In this document: piece after piece, positions 45,172 to 55,493 of the stretch
Numbering within the stretch: the stretch's first letter is position 1
Layout: every line of letters begins with the position of its first letter
NCBI RefSeq assembly: GCF_001667925.1
Contig: NZ_LZJR01000086.1
Coordinates: forward strand, 147,135-211,134
Length of the DNA: 64,000 nucleotides
Reading direction: 5' to 3'
DNA from: Mycobacterium sp. E2479
Lineage (GTDB): Bacteria; Actinomycetota; Actinomycetes; Mycobacteriales; Mycobacteriaceae
Notes under the pieces: generated by a model
Databases searched by the model: none
Told to the model about the DNA's origin: nothing
What the model saw: only the letters and a program-made list of their open reading frames with translations
Program-made: the position numbers and the translations under genes

Positions 45172-45225
45172 ACAGGAATTGACGTTGCCGCCACCGCAGC
45201 GGGCGCCGAGCGAACGGCATCCCCG

Positions 45226-45315
45226 CTAGTGGTGCATCAGGTGGGTTACCAGCCATGTGACGACGACCAGCGCCACCAGGATGGCGAGAACCAGCGTGAC
45301 ATGCGACCGCGGCAT
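45226..45315 (-). CDS. 29-residue single-span membrane peptide
   Basis: An ATG 5 bp after the stop of the 64-residue membrane protein opens 29 codons. The peptide is one clean hydrophobic helix (VTLVLAILVALVVVTWLVTH) with a basic start (MPRSH) and a His-rich end. Length, composition and tight spacing fit a small membrane protein cotranscribed with its neighbour. The RBS (GAGTAGGG) is only fair. Function unknown. Confidence 0.55.
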   Translation of the reverse strand: MPRSHVTLVLAILVALVVVTWLVTHLMHH

Positions 45316-45320
45316 GGGCC

Positions 45321-45515
45321 CTACTCGGATGTCGCGTCAGCGTGGCGGGCGCGGCGCATCAGCTCGATGCCCTTGCCGAGCAGGCCATCCAACAGGGCCG
45401 CCGCGGCGTAGGCCACCACCAGCACGATCGGCACCACCACCATGGCCTGCAGTACGAAAGGGAGCCCCGAAAGCCAAAGCTCGTTGCCGTCCCACCAATC
45501 GAGGAACGCGTTCAC
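45321..45515 (-). CDS. Small conserved-type membrane protein (64 residues)
   Basis: GTG 45515; MNAFLDWWDGNELWLSG is an amphipathic lead, then LPFVLQAMVVVPIVLVVAYAAAALLDGLLG spans the membrane and the end is basic (ELMRRARHADATSE). No RBS, but TAGGGT (45523-45528, minus strand) lies 7 bp upstream of the GTG, so the mRNA is probably leaderless. The position between subI and the trehalase gene corresponds to the small membrane protein Rv2401A of M. tuberculosis. Function unknown. Confidence 0.75.
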   Translation of the reverse strand: MNAFLDWWDGNELWLSGLPFVLQAMVVVPIVLVVAYAAAALLDGLLGKGIELMRRARHADATSE

Positions 45516-45803
45516 GGGGCCCACCCTATTCGGCACCGCTGCCGAAGACCAATATGAGGACCGGCGCATGGCTACCGTCCCGAGGCCACGACCTGCCCGA
45601 TCGACGGCGCCGGACCGGCGGGCACGGTGCTCGCCCGCCGTTGTCCGTCCCGGCATCAACATCACGGCGACGGAAAAGCACGCCGACCTCGTGTGCGCGG
45701 CCCGAACTCGCCCGCGTATGCGCTTTACGCAGGGGATACGCGCGCGCCACGCCACCTCGGCGAAAGGTTGGACGCGAGACCGCTGAGCAGCGATGATGTC
45801 CAG

Positions 45804-47843
<2,040 letters not shown>

Positions 47844-47845
47844 TG

Positions 47846-47970
47846 GCGATCGCGAGCGCGGCGATCGCGAGCGCGGCGAAGCCGGGCGAAGCGGGTCGCC
47901 ACCATCAGGTAGTCAGTGGCGATCGCGAGCGCGGCGAAGCCGGGCGAAGCGGGTCGCCACCATCAGGTAG
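47846..47970. repeat. Tandem 52-bp direct repeat
   Basis: An identical 52-bp unit occurs at 47861-47912 and 47919-47970 (period 58 bp). It starts GCGATCGCGAGCGCGG and ends CGCCACCATCAGGTAG. A partial copy of the first 15 bp precedes it at 47846-47860. It fills the space between the convergent trehalase and lppR genes. The unit is GC-rich and looks like the dispersed intergenic repeats of mycobacterial genomes; it may vary in copy number between strains. Confidence 0.85.
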
Positions 47971-47998
47971 CTACCCGAACGCGGCGAAGCGCGCGGTG

Positions 47999-48757
47999 TC
48001 AGCCCAGAGCGCTGACCTTGTCCATCAGGGCACGCGCGATGTCGGTGGCGCTGGAGTTGATGTCCGCCGATCCCGGGTCAGAGGACCGTCGGCCGCCGAA
48101 GAACACCACCTCAACCTCGACGAGGCAGTTCGACCGGACGCCGATGGCGCGCGCCTGTGGTGTGGGCCGCAGGGGCGGCATGTTGGGCAGTATCGATGTC
48201 GCGGTTTTGGTGGCCGCGACGGTGGAATCGGTGGCGCGGACATCGCTGATGACGTTCGTTGTGCTGATCGGACCTGACTGTTCCGATGTCGTCATGCCGT
48301 TGCACTGCTGCCACTGCTGGGAGAACTGCGCGAACAACGCCTGGGCCTGCGTGGCCGATGGGAGCGTGACCACGCCTTCCTCAACCACGATCACCTGCGC
48401 CGGTTCGCCATTGTTCCACCACGACTCCGACGCAACGTCTTTCACGTCGGCGGACCGGTAGACGCCGTGCTGCAACATCGCCGTCACGCCCAGGCAACCG
48501 GCCTGCGACGTCGATCGCTTGACCTGATAAAGCTTCTCGGGCCCGCCGAATTCGGCCGGATCCCGCGCCACGAAGGTCTGATTGAGCATCCGCGAGAGCG
48601 TCGCGCCGTCGAGAAGCACTTGCTTGACCGTCGTGCCGCGCAGCGGTCCGGGCTTCAGGTTTGGCGCCGGCTTGGCCGTGCCCGCCACTACTCCACCGCA
48701 ACCCGTCGCCAACGCGGCAACCGCCACCAGCGCCGTCGCCATCCCACGTATTCGCAT
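47999..48757 (-). CDS. lppR: Lipoprotein LppR-like, PknH-type extracellular sensor domain
   Basis: 252 residues. Signal peptide with lipobox LATG-C20. The body has the PknH_C-like layout: LLDGATLSRMLNQTF, two Cys pairs (QAGCLG and QQWQQCNG; SNCLVEVEV) and SWWNNGEPAQVIVVEEGVVTLPS. Such domains are extracytoplasmic ligand-binding modules, also found on the PknH kinase. Two bp from lepA on the same strand, so lepA and lppR may share a transcript. The ligand is unknown. Confidence 0.85.
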   Translation of the reverse strand: MRIRGMATALVAVAALATGCGGVVAGTAKPAPNLKPGPLRGTTVKQVLLDGATLSRMLNQTFVARDPAEFGGPEKLYQVKRSTSQAGCLGVTAMLQHGVYRSADVKDVASESWWNNGEPAQVIVVEEGVVTLPSATQAQALFAQFSQQWQQCNGMTTSEQSGPISTTNVISDVRATDSTVAATKTATSILPNMPPLRPTPQARAIGVRSNCLVEVEVVFFGGRRSSDPGSADINSSATDIARALMDKVSALG

Positions 48758-48759
48758 GG

Positions 48760-50601
48760 CTATTTTTTGCCCTTGTCCCCCGCGGCGTCGGCGGACAGCG
48801 CCGCAACGAACGCCTCCTGCGGCACATCGACGCGCCCGATGGTTTTCATCCGCTTCTTGCCTTCCTTCTGCTTTTCCAGAAGTTTGCGTTTACGGGTGAT
48901 GTCGCCGCCGTAGCACTTGGACAACACGTCCTTACGGATCGCGCGAATGTTCTCGCGCGCAATGATTTTCGATCCGATGGCGGCCTGGACAGGCACCTCG
49001 AACTGCTGACGCGGGATGAGCTCTTTGAGCTTGGTGGTCATCTTGTTGCCGTAGGCCGATGCCCCGTCCTTGTGCACGATCGCACTGAACGCGTCGACCG
49101 CCTCGCCCTGCAACAGAATGTCGACCTTGACCAATTGAGCCTCCTGCTCGCCGGCCTCCTCGTAGTCGAGGCTGGCGTAGCCGCGGGTGCGTGACTTCAG
49201 CGAGTCGAAGAAGTCGAAGATGATCTCGCCCAGCGGCATGGTGTAGCGCAACTCGACCCGTTCGGGCGACAGGTAATCCATGCCGCCCAGCTCGCCGCGG
49301 CGCGACTGGCACAGTTCCATGATGGTGCCGATGAATTCGCTCGGCGCGATGATCGTCGTCTTGACCACCGGCTCGTAGACCTCGCGGATCTTGCCCTCCG
49401 GCCAATCCGACGGGTTGGTCACCCGGATCTCGGTGTCGTCCTCTTTGATCACGCGATAGACCACGTTGGGCGACGTGGAGATCAGGTCTAGATTGAACTC
49501 GCGCTCCAGGCGCTCCCGGGTGATCTCCATGTGCAGCAGACCCAAGAAGCCGCAACGGAATCCGAAGCCCAGCGCCACCGACGTCTCGGGCTCGTAGGTC
49601 AAGGCGGCGTCGTTGAGTTGCAGGCGGTCCAGGGCGTCGCGCAGAACCGGGTAGTCCGAACCGTCCACCGGATACAGACCCGAGTAGACCATCGGCTTGG
49701 GTTCGCGGTATCCGGTCAGCGCTTCGGCGGCACCGTGGCGGGCCGTCGTCACGGTGTCACCCACCTTGGATTGACGGACGTCCTTGACGCCGGTGATCAG
49801 GTAACCCACCTCCCCGACGCCGAGGCCGTCGCTGGCCTTCGGCTCAGGCGAGACGATGCCGACCTCGAGCAGTTCGTGGGTGGCGCCGGTCGACATCATT
49901 GCGATGCGTTCGCGCGGGGTGATCTTGCCGTCGACCACCCGGACGTAGGTCACCACGCCGCGGTAGATGTCGTAGACCGAGTCGAAGATCATCGCCCGCA
50001 GTGGGGCGTCGGCCTCACCCTGCGGGGGCGGCACCTCGCGCACCACGTGATCGAGCAGGTCGGCGACGCCGTCTCCGGTCTTGCCGGAGACGCGCAGCAC
50101 GTCACCCGGCTCGCAACCGATGATATGGGCGATCTCGGCGGCGTAACGGTCCGGGTCGGCGGCGGGCAGGTCGATCTTGTTGAGCACCGGAATGATGTGC
50201 AGGTCGCGGTCCAGTGCCAGGTAGAGATTGGCCAAGGTCTGCGCCTCGATGCCCTGCGCGGCGTCGACCAGCAGCACCGCACCCTCGCACGCCTCCAGTG
50301 CGCGCGACACCTCGTAGGTGAAGTCGACGTGGCCCGGGGTGTCGATCAGGTGCAGCACGTAATCGGTGTCGCCGACTTTCCACGGCAGGCGCACGTTCTG
50401 GGCCTTGATGGTGATCCCGCGTTCGCGCTCGATGTCCATCCGGTCCAGGTACTGGGCACGCATCGATCGCTCGTCGACGACGCCGGTGAGCTGGAGCATC
50501 CGGTCGGCCAGCGTGGACTTGCCATGGTCGATGTGGGCGATGATGCAGAAGTTCCGAATCTGCGCCGGCGCAGTGAAGGTCTTGTCGGCGAAACTGCTGA
50601 T
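48760..50601 (-). CDS. lepA: Elongation factor 4 (LepA), apparent AUC/AUU start
   Basis: 613 residues if started at ATC 50601. The GTPase G1 motif AHIDHGKST (residues 22-30) lies upstream of the first in-frame ATG (50499), so that ATG would destroy the enzyme. Upstream, the frame meets TAA at 50626-50628 with no ATG, GTG or TTG between; candidates are ATC 50601 (GGAG 5 bp before) or ATT 50607. Other domains are normal: [33 protein letters not shown] and the C-terminal LepA-specific [26 protein letters not shown] translation factor that back-translocates stalled ribosomes. Confidence 0.95.
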   Translation of the reverse strand: MSSFADKTFTAPAQIRNFCIIAHIDHGKSTLADRMLQLTGVVDERSMRAQYLDRMDIERERGITIKAQNVRLPWKVGDTDYVLHLIDTPGHVDFTYEVSRALEACEGAVLLVDAAQGIEAQTLANLYLALDRDLHIIPVLNKIDLPAADPDRYAAEIAHIIGCEPGDVLRVSGKTGDGVADLLDHVVREVPPPQGEADAPLRAMIFDSVYDIYRGVVTYVRVVDGKITPRERIAMMSTGATHELLEVGIVSPEPKASDGLGVGEVGYLITGVKDVRQSKVGDTVTTARHGAAEALTGYREPKPMVYSGLYPVDGSDYPVLRDALDRLQLNDAALTYEPETSVALGFGFRCGFLGLLHMEITRERLEREFNLDLISTSPNVVYRVIKEDDTEIRVTNPSDWPEGKIREVYEPVVKTTIIAPSEFIGTIMELCQSRRGELGGMDYLSPERVELRYTMPLGEIIFDFFDSLKSRTRGYASLDYEEAGEQEAQLVKVDILLQGEAVDAFSAIVHKDGASAYGNKMTTKLKELIPRQQFEVPVQAAIGSKIIARENIRAIRKDVLSKCYGGDITRKRKLLEKQKEGKKRMKTIGRVDVPQEAFVAALSADAAGDKGKK

Positions 50602-50747
50602 GGGAATCTCCTGGTGCGTGCAAGCTTATCGGGGCGCTGCGCGGCCGTTTCCGGGGCGTTCGCGGGTATGTCCAGCGTATCCAGACAGGGCCGCCGGAAC
50701 CTACTTGGACACAATCGCACCCCGCCGCTCGCGTCTATGCTGCGAAT

Positions 50748-51350
50748 ATGCCGTCTCCCCGAAAGTCTCAGTGGAAGACGTTTCAGCGGTTCGCCGAGAA
50801 CTTCGTATTCAACAACGCCCCTCGCCTCGTCCGACAGGTGCAGAACTCCCAGACCGTGCTGCGTGAGCTGCAGCAGGCGGTGCGGATCACCGCGAATGTC
50901 ATCGCCGCGGTGGCGCCCCCACCTTCCGACACGCCCGTCTCCGGCCGGCCGGTGACCAGCGGCAGCCTGCCGACCGCGCAACGCGCCCGCAAGCTGGTGT
51001 ACGCGCCGAGCCTCGACGGCCGGGCCGATCCCGGCGAGATCGTCTGGACCTGGGTGGTCTACGAGGACGACCCCACGCGGGGCAAGGACCGCCCCGTCCT
51101 GGTCGTGGGGCGAGACCGTAGCGTTCTGCTGGGCTTGATGGTGTCCAGCCAGGAGCGCCACGCCGCGGATCACGACTGGGTCGGAATTGGTTCCGGCCCT
51201 TGGGATTACGAGGGCAGGCCAAGTTGGGTCCGGTTGGACCGGGTGCTCGACGTGCCCGAAGAGGGCATTCGCCGTGAAGGCGCCATCCTGGATCGCGAGA
51301 TCTTCGATGTGGTGGCCGCGCGATTGCGCGCCGAGTACTCCTGGCGCTAG
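50748..51350 (+). CDS. PemK/MazF-like domain protein
   Basis: 200 residues. The first 75 are a basic helix region plus a Pro-rich linker. The C-terminal half, PGEIVWTWVVYEDDPTRGKDRPVLVVGRD ... LGLMVSSQ, has the SH3-like barrel of the PemK/MazF toxin family, with the GKDRPVLVV signature. No antitoxin gene is adjacent and the protein sits at a conserved core position (Rv2405), so a housekeeping role is more likely than a toxin-antitoxin pair. TATGCT 6 bp before the ATG suggests leaderless transcription. Confidence 0.8.
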   Translation: MPSPRKSQWKTFQRFAENFVFNNAPRLVRQVQNSQTVLRELQQAVRITANVIAAVAPPPSDTPVSGRPVTSGSLPTAQRARKLVYAPSLDGRADPGEIVWTWVVYEDDPTRGKDRPVLVVGRDRSVLLGLMVSSQERHAADHDWVGIGSGPWDYEGRPSWVRLDRVLDVPEEGIRREGAILDREIFDVVAARLRAEYSWR

Positions 51351-51364
51351 CGCGTCCGGCGATG

Positions 51365-51426
51365 CGCCGAGCGTGCACTCACGGCGAGAAAACGACTTCG
51401 TCTTCGCCGTGAGTGCACGTTCGGCG
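51365..51426. repeat. Long perfect hairpin / palindromic intergenic repeat
   Basis: Arms of 16 bp (CGTGCACTCACGGCGA at 51372-51387 and its complement at 51404-51419) enclose a 16-base loop. Outer arms CGCCGA/TCGGCG extend the stem to 23 bp with one G-T pair. It lies between the convergent PemK-like and CBS genes, so it could end transcription from both sides, but it lacks a T-run. The motif looks like a dispersed mycobacterial palindrome. Confidence 0.8.
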
Positions 51427-51464
51427 AGCGGGGCCGCGCCGGGCGATCCGCCGAGCCTGGGCGA

Positions 51465-51893
51465 TCAGCCCTGGGTGATGTAGGACTGCAGCTGTCGCTG
51501 CTCGGCCTCAAGTTCTTCCATCCGGGTCTTCACGACGTCACCGATGCTGACGATGCCGATCAGCTTCTTGCCGTCGAGCACCGGCACATGCCGCACCCGA
51601 TTCTTGGTCATCAACACGCTGATGGCGTCGACCTCGTCGGTCTTGGCGCAGGTGGCCAGCATCGAGGTCATGATCTTGGACACCGGGCGCGACAGCACGC
51701 TCGCGCCATGCGTGTGCAGCTGGCGCACCACGTCACGCTCCGACACGATGCCGACCACACCCTCGTCGCCGACCACGACCATGGCGCCGATGTTTTGGTC
51801 GCTCAACCCCGCAAGCAGCTCGCGAACCGTCGCGTCCGGATTGATGGTCACCACCGCCGCGCCCTTGTTTCGCAAGACGTCCGCTATCCGCAT
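51465..51893 (-). CDS. CBS-domain protein
   Basis: 142 residues from ATG 51893 (GGAGG 5 bp upstream); a farther start at 51926 lacks an RBS. Two CBS repeats: [28 protein letters not shown] ... GIVSERDVV and [51 protein letters not shown], with a short helical tail. CBS pairs bind adenine nucleotides and act as energy sensors. No partner domain is attached. Length equals Rv2406c as I recall. Confidence 0.92.
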   Translation of the reverse strand: MRIADVLRNKGAAVVTINPDATVRELLAGLSDQNIGAMVVVGDEGVVGIVSERDVVRQLHTHGASVLSRPVSKIMTSMLATCAKTDEVDAISVLMTKNRVRHVPVLDGKKLIGIVSIGDVVKTRMEELEAEQRQLQSYITQG

Positions 51894-52061
51894 CGAGGCC
51901 TCCAGCCGGGTTGTGATCCGCTTCACACCAGGTTACGGGTTCCTCGCGCGGCGGAAAAGCCACCAGAGAAACCTCATACAGATCGTGTCCAAAACGGTGA
52001 AAGCGCGGCTGATCCCTCGGTTGGCCCACCCGCAGGCACCGGGGGCTTGCAAGATGGGTCC

Positions 52062-52904
52062 ATGATCGAGGTCACGCTGCTGGGCACCGGAAGTCCGATT
52101 CCCGATCCGAACCGCGCCGGGCCGTCAACTCTGGTGCGTGCCGGCGGGCAGGTGTTCCTGGTCGACTGCGGGCGTGGCGTGCTGCAGCGCGCGGCCGCGG
52201 TCGGGGTGGGCGCGGCCGGAGTGTCGGCGTTGCTGCTCACCCACCTGCACAGCGACCACATCGGGGACCTCGGCGATGTCCTCATCACGCGGTGGATCGG
52301 CACGTTCACCCCGGATCCCGCGCCGCTGCCCATCATCGGACCGCCCGGCACCGCCGAGGTGGTCGCGGCGACGCTGAACGCGTTCCGGCACGACATCGGC
52401 TACCGGATCGCCCATCACAGCGACCTCAACGAGCCGCCGGCGGTGGATGTCCGCGAGTACACCGACGGCCCCGTCTGGGACCACGACGGGGTGGGCATTC
52501 GGGTGGCCCCGACCGATCACCGGCCGGTGGCCCCGACCATCGGTTTTCGGGTCGATCACCAGGGCGCCTCGGTGGTGCTCGCCGGTGACACCATTCCCTG
52601 TGCCGGCCTGGATGAGCTGGCGGCGGGCGCCGACGCGCTGGTGCACACCGTGATCCGCAAGGACATCGTCGTCACCATCCCCCAGCAGCGGCTGCAGGAC
52701 ATCTGCGACTACCACTCGTCAGTTGAGGAAGCGGCGGCGACCGCGGCCCGCGCGGGGGTGGGCACCCTTGTCATGACGCATTACGTGCCGGCGCTGGTAC
52801 CCGGCCAGGAAGAACAGTGGCGGGCCCTGGCGGCGACGCAGTTCGGTGGGCGCATCGAACTCGGTGACGATCTGCACCGGGTCCAGGTCGAGGCATCCAC
52901 ATGA
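52062..52904 (+). CDS. RNase Z-like metallo-beta-lactamase-fold hydrolase
   Basis: 280 residues from ATG 52062; the frame stays open far upstream, but [17 protein letters not shown] is the normal N-terminus. The metal motif is THLHSDH (60-66), later GPPGT, the Asp in LAGDT and the C-terminal MTHYVP His complete the site. It belongs to the ElaC/RNase Z group that trims tRNA 3' ends; some members are only phosphodiesterases. Position equals Rv2407. Confidence 0.88.
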   Translation: MIEVTLLGTGSPIPDPNRAGPSTLVRAGGQVFLVDCGRGVLQRAAAVGVGAAGVSALLLTHLHSDHIGDLGDVLITRWIGTFTPDPAPLPIIGPPGTAEVVAATLNAFRHDIGYRIAHHSDLNEPPAVDVREYTDGPVWDHDGVGIRVAPTDHRPVAPTIGFRVDHQGASVVLAGDTIPCAGLDELAAGADALVHTVIRKDIVVTIPQQRLQDICDYHSSVEEAAATAARAGVGTLVMTHYVPALVPGQEEQWRALAATQFGGRIELGDDLHRVQVEAST

Positions 52905-52921
52905 CGATCGCCGGCGGCGGC

Positions 52922-53626
52922 TCACCGGACCGGCGAACCTCGTTGCGCCGCAGGCGATAGGGCAACGCTCGCCACCATCAGCCAGGTGAGCGCCAGGACC
53001 CGCGCGACCGGCAGGATGACGCCCAGCGCCGGCCAGATCAGCACCACCACGGTCACTTCCGCGAGGACGGCCGTCGCCAGACCGATCCGGGTGACCGATC
53101 TGGGCAGCACTCCCGTGCCGGCCGCCGCGATTGCGCCGACCAGCAGCCCCAACGCCGCAATGTGGCCCGGGCCGCCGGTGAGGAATACCAGTAAGTACAG
53201 CGCTCTGACCAACGCCGCGTCAGCTCCAACTTCCGGTATCGACAACGTCCAGCCCAGCAGTCCAGCCAGGCCGAGCGCACCGGCGGCCAAGGCGCCACCG
53301 GTCAGAGCGATCGCGGCGGATCTGCTGCTTGCCTCGAGTTGCCGCAGCCGGGCACCGGCGATCGCCGCGTAGAGCGCCAGCGGCACCGACGACGCGAACG
53401 TCGCAACGGCGACGATGCGCACGGCCACCGACTGGGCACGGACGTAGCTCGTGACGGCACTTGCCGGCCCGTAAGGCAACGGCATGACGCCGCCCACGGC
53501 AACCCCGATCGCGATGCCGCCGATGAGCAGACCGATGCAGGCCAGGGATAGCGGCACCAGGGGCCCCCAGCCACGCCCGGGTGGGTTCCCATCGCGCCGA
53601 GCCGCGCCCTCGGCTGAATCATTCAT
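52922..53626 (-). CDS. Unrecognised integral membrane protein
   Basis: 234 residues from ATG 53626 (GTG 53656 is an alternative). Six hydrophobic segments: PLSLACIGLLIGGIAIGVAVG, IVAVATFASSVPLALYAAIAG, AALAAGALGLAGLLGWTL-like region, VRALYLLVFLTGGPGHIAALGLL, RIGLATAVLAEVTVVVLIWPAL and LALTWLMVASVAL. No family recognised. It takes the place where M. tuberculosis has the PE gene Rv2408. It lies 50 bp before the transglutaminase gene end, on the same strand but downstream of that operon, so it may be its last member. Confidence 0.75.
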   Translation of the reverse strand: MNDSAEGAARRDGNPPGRGWGPLVPLSLACIGLLIGGIAIGVAVGGVMPLPYGPASAVTSYVRAQSVAVRIVAVATFASSVPLALYAAIAGARLRQLEASSRSAAIALTGGALAAGALGLAGLLGWTLSIPEVGADAALVRALYLLVFLTGGPGHIAALGLLVGAIAAAGTGVLPRSVTRIGLATAVLAEVTVVVLIWPALGVILPVARVLALTWLMVASVALSPAAQRGSPVR

Positions 53627-53676
53627 TCCTGCAACGGTATCCCCGGGGTCGGCCACTGTCGGCGAATATCACCGGG

Positions 53677-54516
53677 CTAGGCCAGCCGGGTCACCTCCAC
53701 GATCACGTCGAGGTCGGTGGCGCCCTCGCCGGAATAGATGCCCTTCAACGGGGAGACGTCGGCGTAGTCGCGGCCCGCGCCCACGCCGACGTACTGCTCG
53801 GTGATCTCGGTGTCGTTGGTGGGGTCATAGCTCCACCAGGCACCAGTCCACGCCTCGATCCAGGCGTGGCTTCGCCCATCCACGGTGTCCCCGACCACGG
53901 CCTCGCGTTTGGGATGGAGGTAGCCCGAGACGTAATGCGCCGGAATTCCCATGCTGCGCAACAACATCAGCGACAGGTGCACGAAGTCCTGGCAGACGCC
54001 CTTGCCCTGTTTGAGCGCGTCCAGCCCCGACGAGGCCACGCTGGTGGTTCCGGGAAGGTATTCGAGTTCATTGCGCACCCAATCGGCGGCGGCGACAACG
54101 GCCTCGGCCGGCTTGTGGGACTTGCTGATCTTTTTGCCCACCGACGCCACCCGCTTGCTGGCCGGCGTGTGCTCGGTGGGGCGCAGCAGCTCGTCGTAGC
54201 GATCGATCACTACCTCCGATTGCAGGTCGCCCCAACCGACTTCCGACATCAGCGGTTCGGCTCGCTCGGTTTCGACGACCGAGGATGACATCACCGTGAG
54301 ATCTGTGTGGGGGGCGTGCAGGTCGAACGCCGTGACCGCGGTGCCCCAGTAGTCGATGTAGCGGTAGGACCGCGTTGCCGGGATGGTTTCGACCCGGTTG
54401 AGGATGACGTTCTGCCGGGTGTTCGACCGCGGGGTCAGCCGGGCCTCGTTGTAGGAGGCGGTCACCGGCGACTGGTAGGCGTATCCCGTGGTGTGCACGA
54501 CGCGCAGCCGCCACAT
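53677..54516 (-). CDS. Transglutaminase-like cysteine protease family protein
   Basis: 279 residues from ATG 54516, overlapping the previous stop by one base (TGATG). The catalytic triad is visible: Cys175 in KGVCQDF, His217 in GRSHAWIEAW and Asp231 in YDPTND. The N-terminal beta domain (WRLRVVHTTGYAYQSPVTASYNEARLTP) is the bacterial transglutaminase N-domain. Partners upstream are the alpha-E protein and an ATP-grasp protein, a conserved trio also found in gene sets for peptide-like metabolite or protein modification. Orthologue position Rv2409c. Confidence 0.92.
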   Translation of the reverse strand: MWRLRVVHTTGYAYQSPVTASYNEARLTPRSNTRQNVILNRVETIPATRSYRYIDYWGTAVTAFDLHAPHTDLTVMSSSVVETERAEPLMSEVGWGDLQSEVVIDRYDELLRPTEHTPASKRVASVGKKISKSHKPAEAVVAAADWVRNELEYLPGTTSVASSGLDALKQGKGVCQDFVHLSLMLLRSMGIPAHYVSGYLHPKREAVVGDTVDGRSHAWIEAWTGAWWSYDPTNDTEITEQYVGVGAGRDYADVSPLKGIYSGEGATDLDVIVEVTRLA

Positions 54517-55493
54517 CAGCCGTCCCCTTTCCTGCGGACCAGCCGGGCGCGTTGGCCCGCGTCCGACCACGCCACCCAGGGCGTCACGTGAAAGTACTGC
54601 AGCGCCAACGCCTCTCCGACGTCATGGCAGGTCCGCTGCAGCCCGGCCAGACGGCTCTCCAGCGATTCCAGCAGCGCTCCCGGCTGGACGAACTCCAACT
54701 CGCTGCGCGCCTGACCGAGCAGCCGCTGCGCCTCGGCGGTGGCCCCAATCCGGCTCTGTCGGTTGTGGACGAGTTCGTCCAAGTTGTGTTCGGCCAGTCG
54801 CAGCGAGTAGAACACCGAACGCGGAAACAGCCGGTCCAACAACATGAATTCGACGACCCGGCCCGCATCCAACACACCACGGTAAGTCCGCAGGTAGGTG
54901 TCGTGGGCGCCCGCCGAACGCAACAGCGTCACCCACGCCGGGGACGAGGCGCTGTCCCCGACCCGCGACAGCAACAGCCGCACCGTCATGTCGACCCGTT
55001 CGATCGCCCGACCCAATACCATGAACCGGTAGCCGTCGTCGCGGGACAGCGTCGAGTCGGCCAGGCCGGCGAACATCGCCGCGCGTCGTTCGATGAACGA
55101 CAAGAAGTCGTGCGGCCCAAGGCGTTTGGCGGCACGCTCCCGTTCAGGCAGGGCATGATAGGTGGTGTTGAGGCACTCCCAGATCTCGCTGGACGTCACC
55201 TCGCGCGCTGACTTCGCGTTCTCGCGTGCCGAGGTGATGGCGTCGACGATCGAGCAGCCACCCTGGGTGTTGGTGCTGTAGGCCACCAAGTCGGTCAACG
55301 ACCACACATCCAGGTGGTGATCCGGCGGGTCGATGCCGAGCACCCGCAGCAAAAGGCGCGAAGCCTGGTCCGGGTCGACGCTGGAGTCCTCGAGCAACTG
55401 GTGCAGCGCCACGTCCAGGATGCGGGCGGTGTCGTCGGCGCGCTCGACGTAGCGGCCGATCCAGTACAGCGCCTCGGCGTTACGAGCCAGCAT
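54516..55493 (-). CDS. Alpha-E domain protein
   Basis: 325 residues. It starts MLARNAEALYWIGRYVERADDTARILDVALHQLLEDS, the diagnostic opening of the all-helical alpha-E family, and continues with FMVLGRAIERVDMTVRLLLSRV and EFMLLDRLFPRSVFYSLRLAEHNLDEL. The activity of the family is unknown, but it nearly always accompanies a circularly permuted ATP-grasp protein and a transglutaminase, as here (14-bp and 1-bp overlaps). Orthologue position Rv2410c. Confidence 0.92.
   Translation of the reverse strand: MLARNAEALYWIGRYVERADDTARILDVALHQLLEDSSVDPDQASRLLLRVLGIDPPDHHLDVWSLTDLVAYSTNTQGGCSIVDAITSARENAKSAREVTSSEIWECLNTTYHALPERERAAKRLGPHDFLSFIERRAAMFAGLADSTLSRDDGYRFMVLGRAIERVDMTVRLLLSRVGDSASSPAWVTLLRSAGAHDTYLRTYRGVLDAGRVVEFMLLDRLFPRSVFYSLRLAEHNLDELVHNRQSRIGATAEAQRLLGQARSELEFVQPGALLESLESRLAGLQRTCHDVGEALALQYFHVTPWVAWSDAGQRARLVRRKGDG

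Noticed and set aside
50748..51350. Type II toxin-antitoxin locus
   Set aside because: The PemK-like protein has no adjacent antitoxin, a long basic N-terminal extension and a conserved core-genome position.
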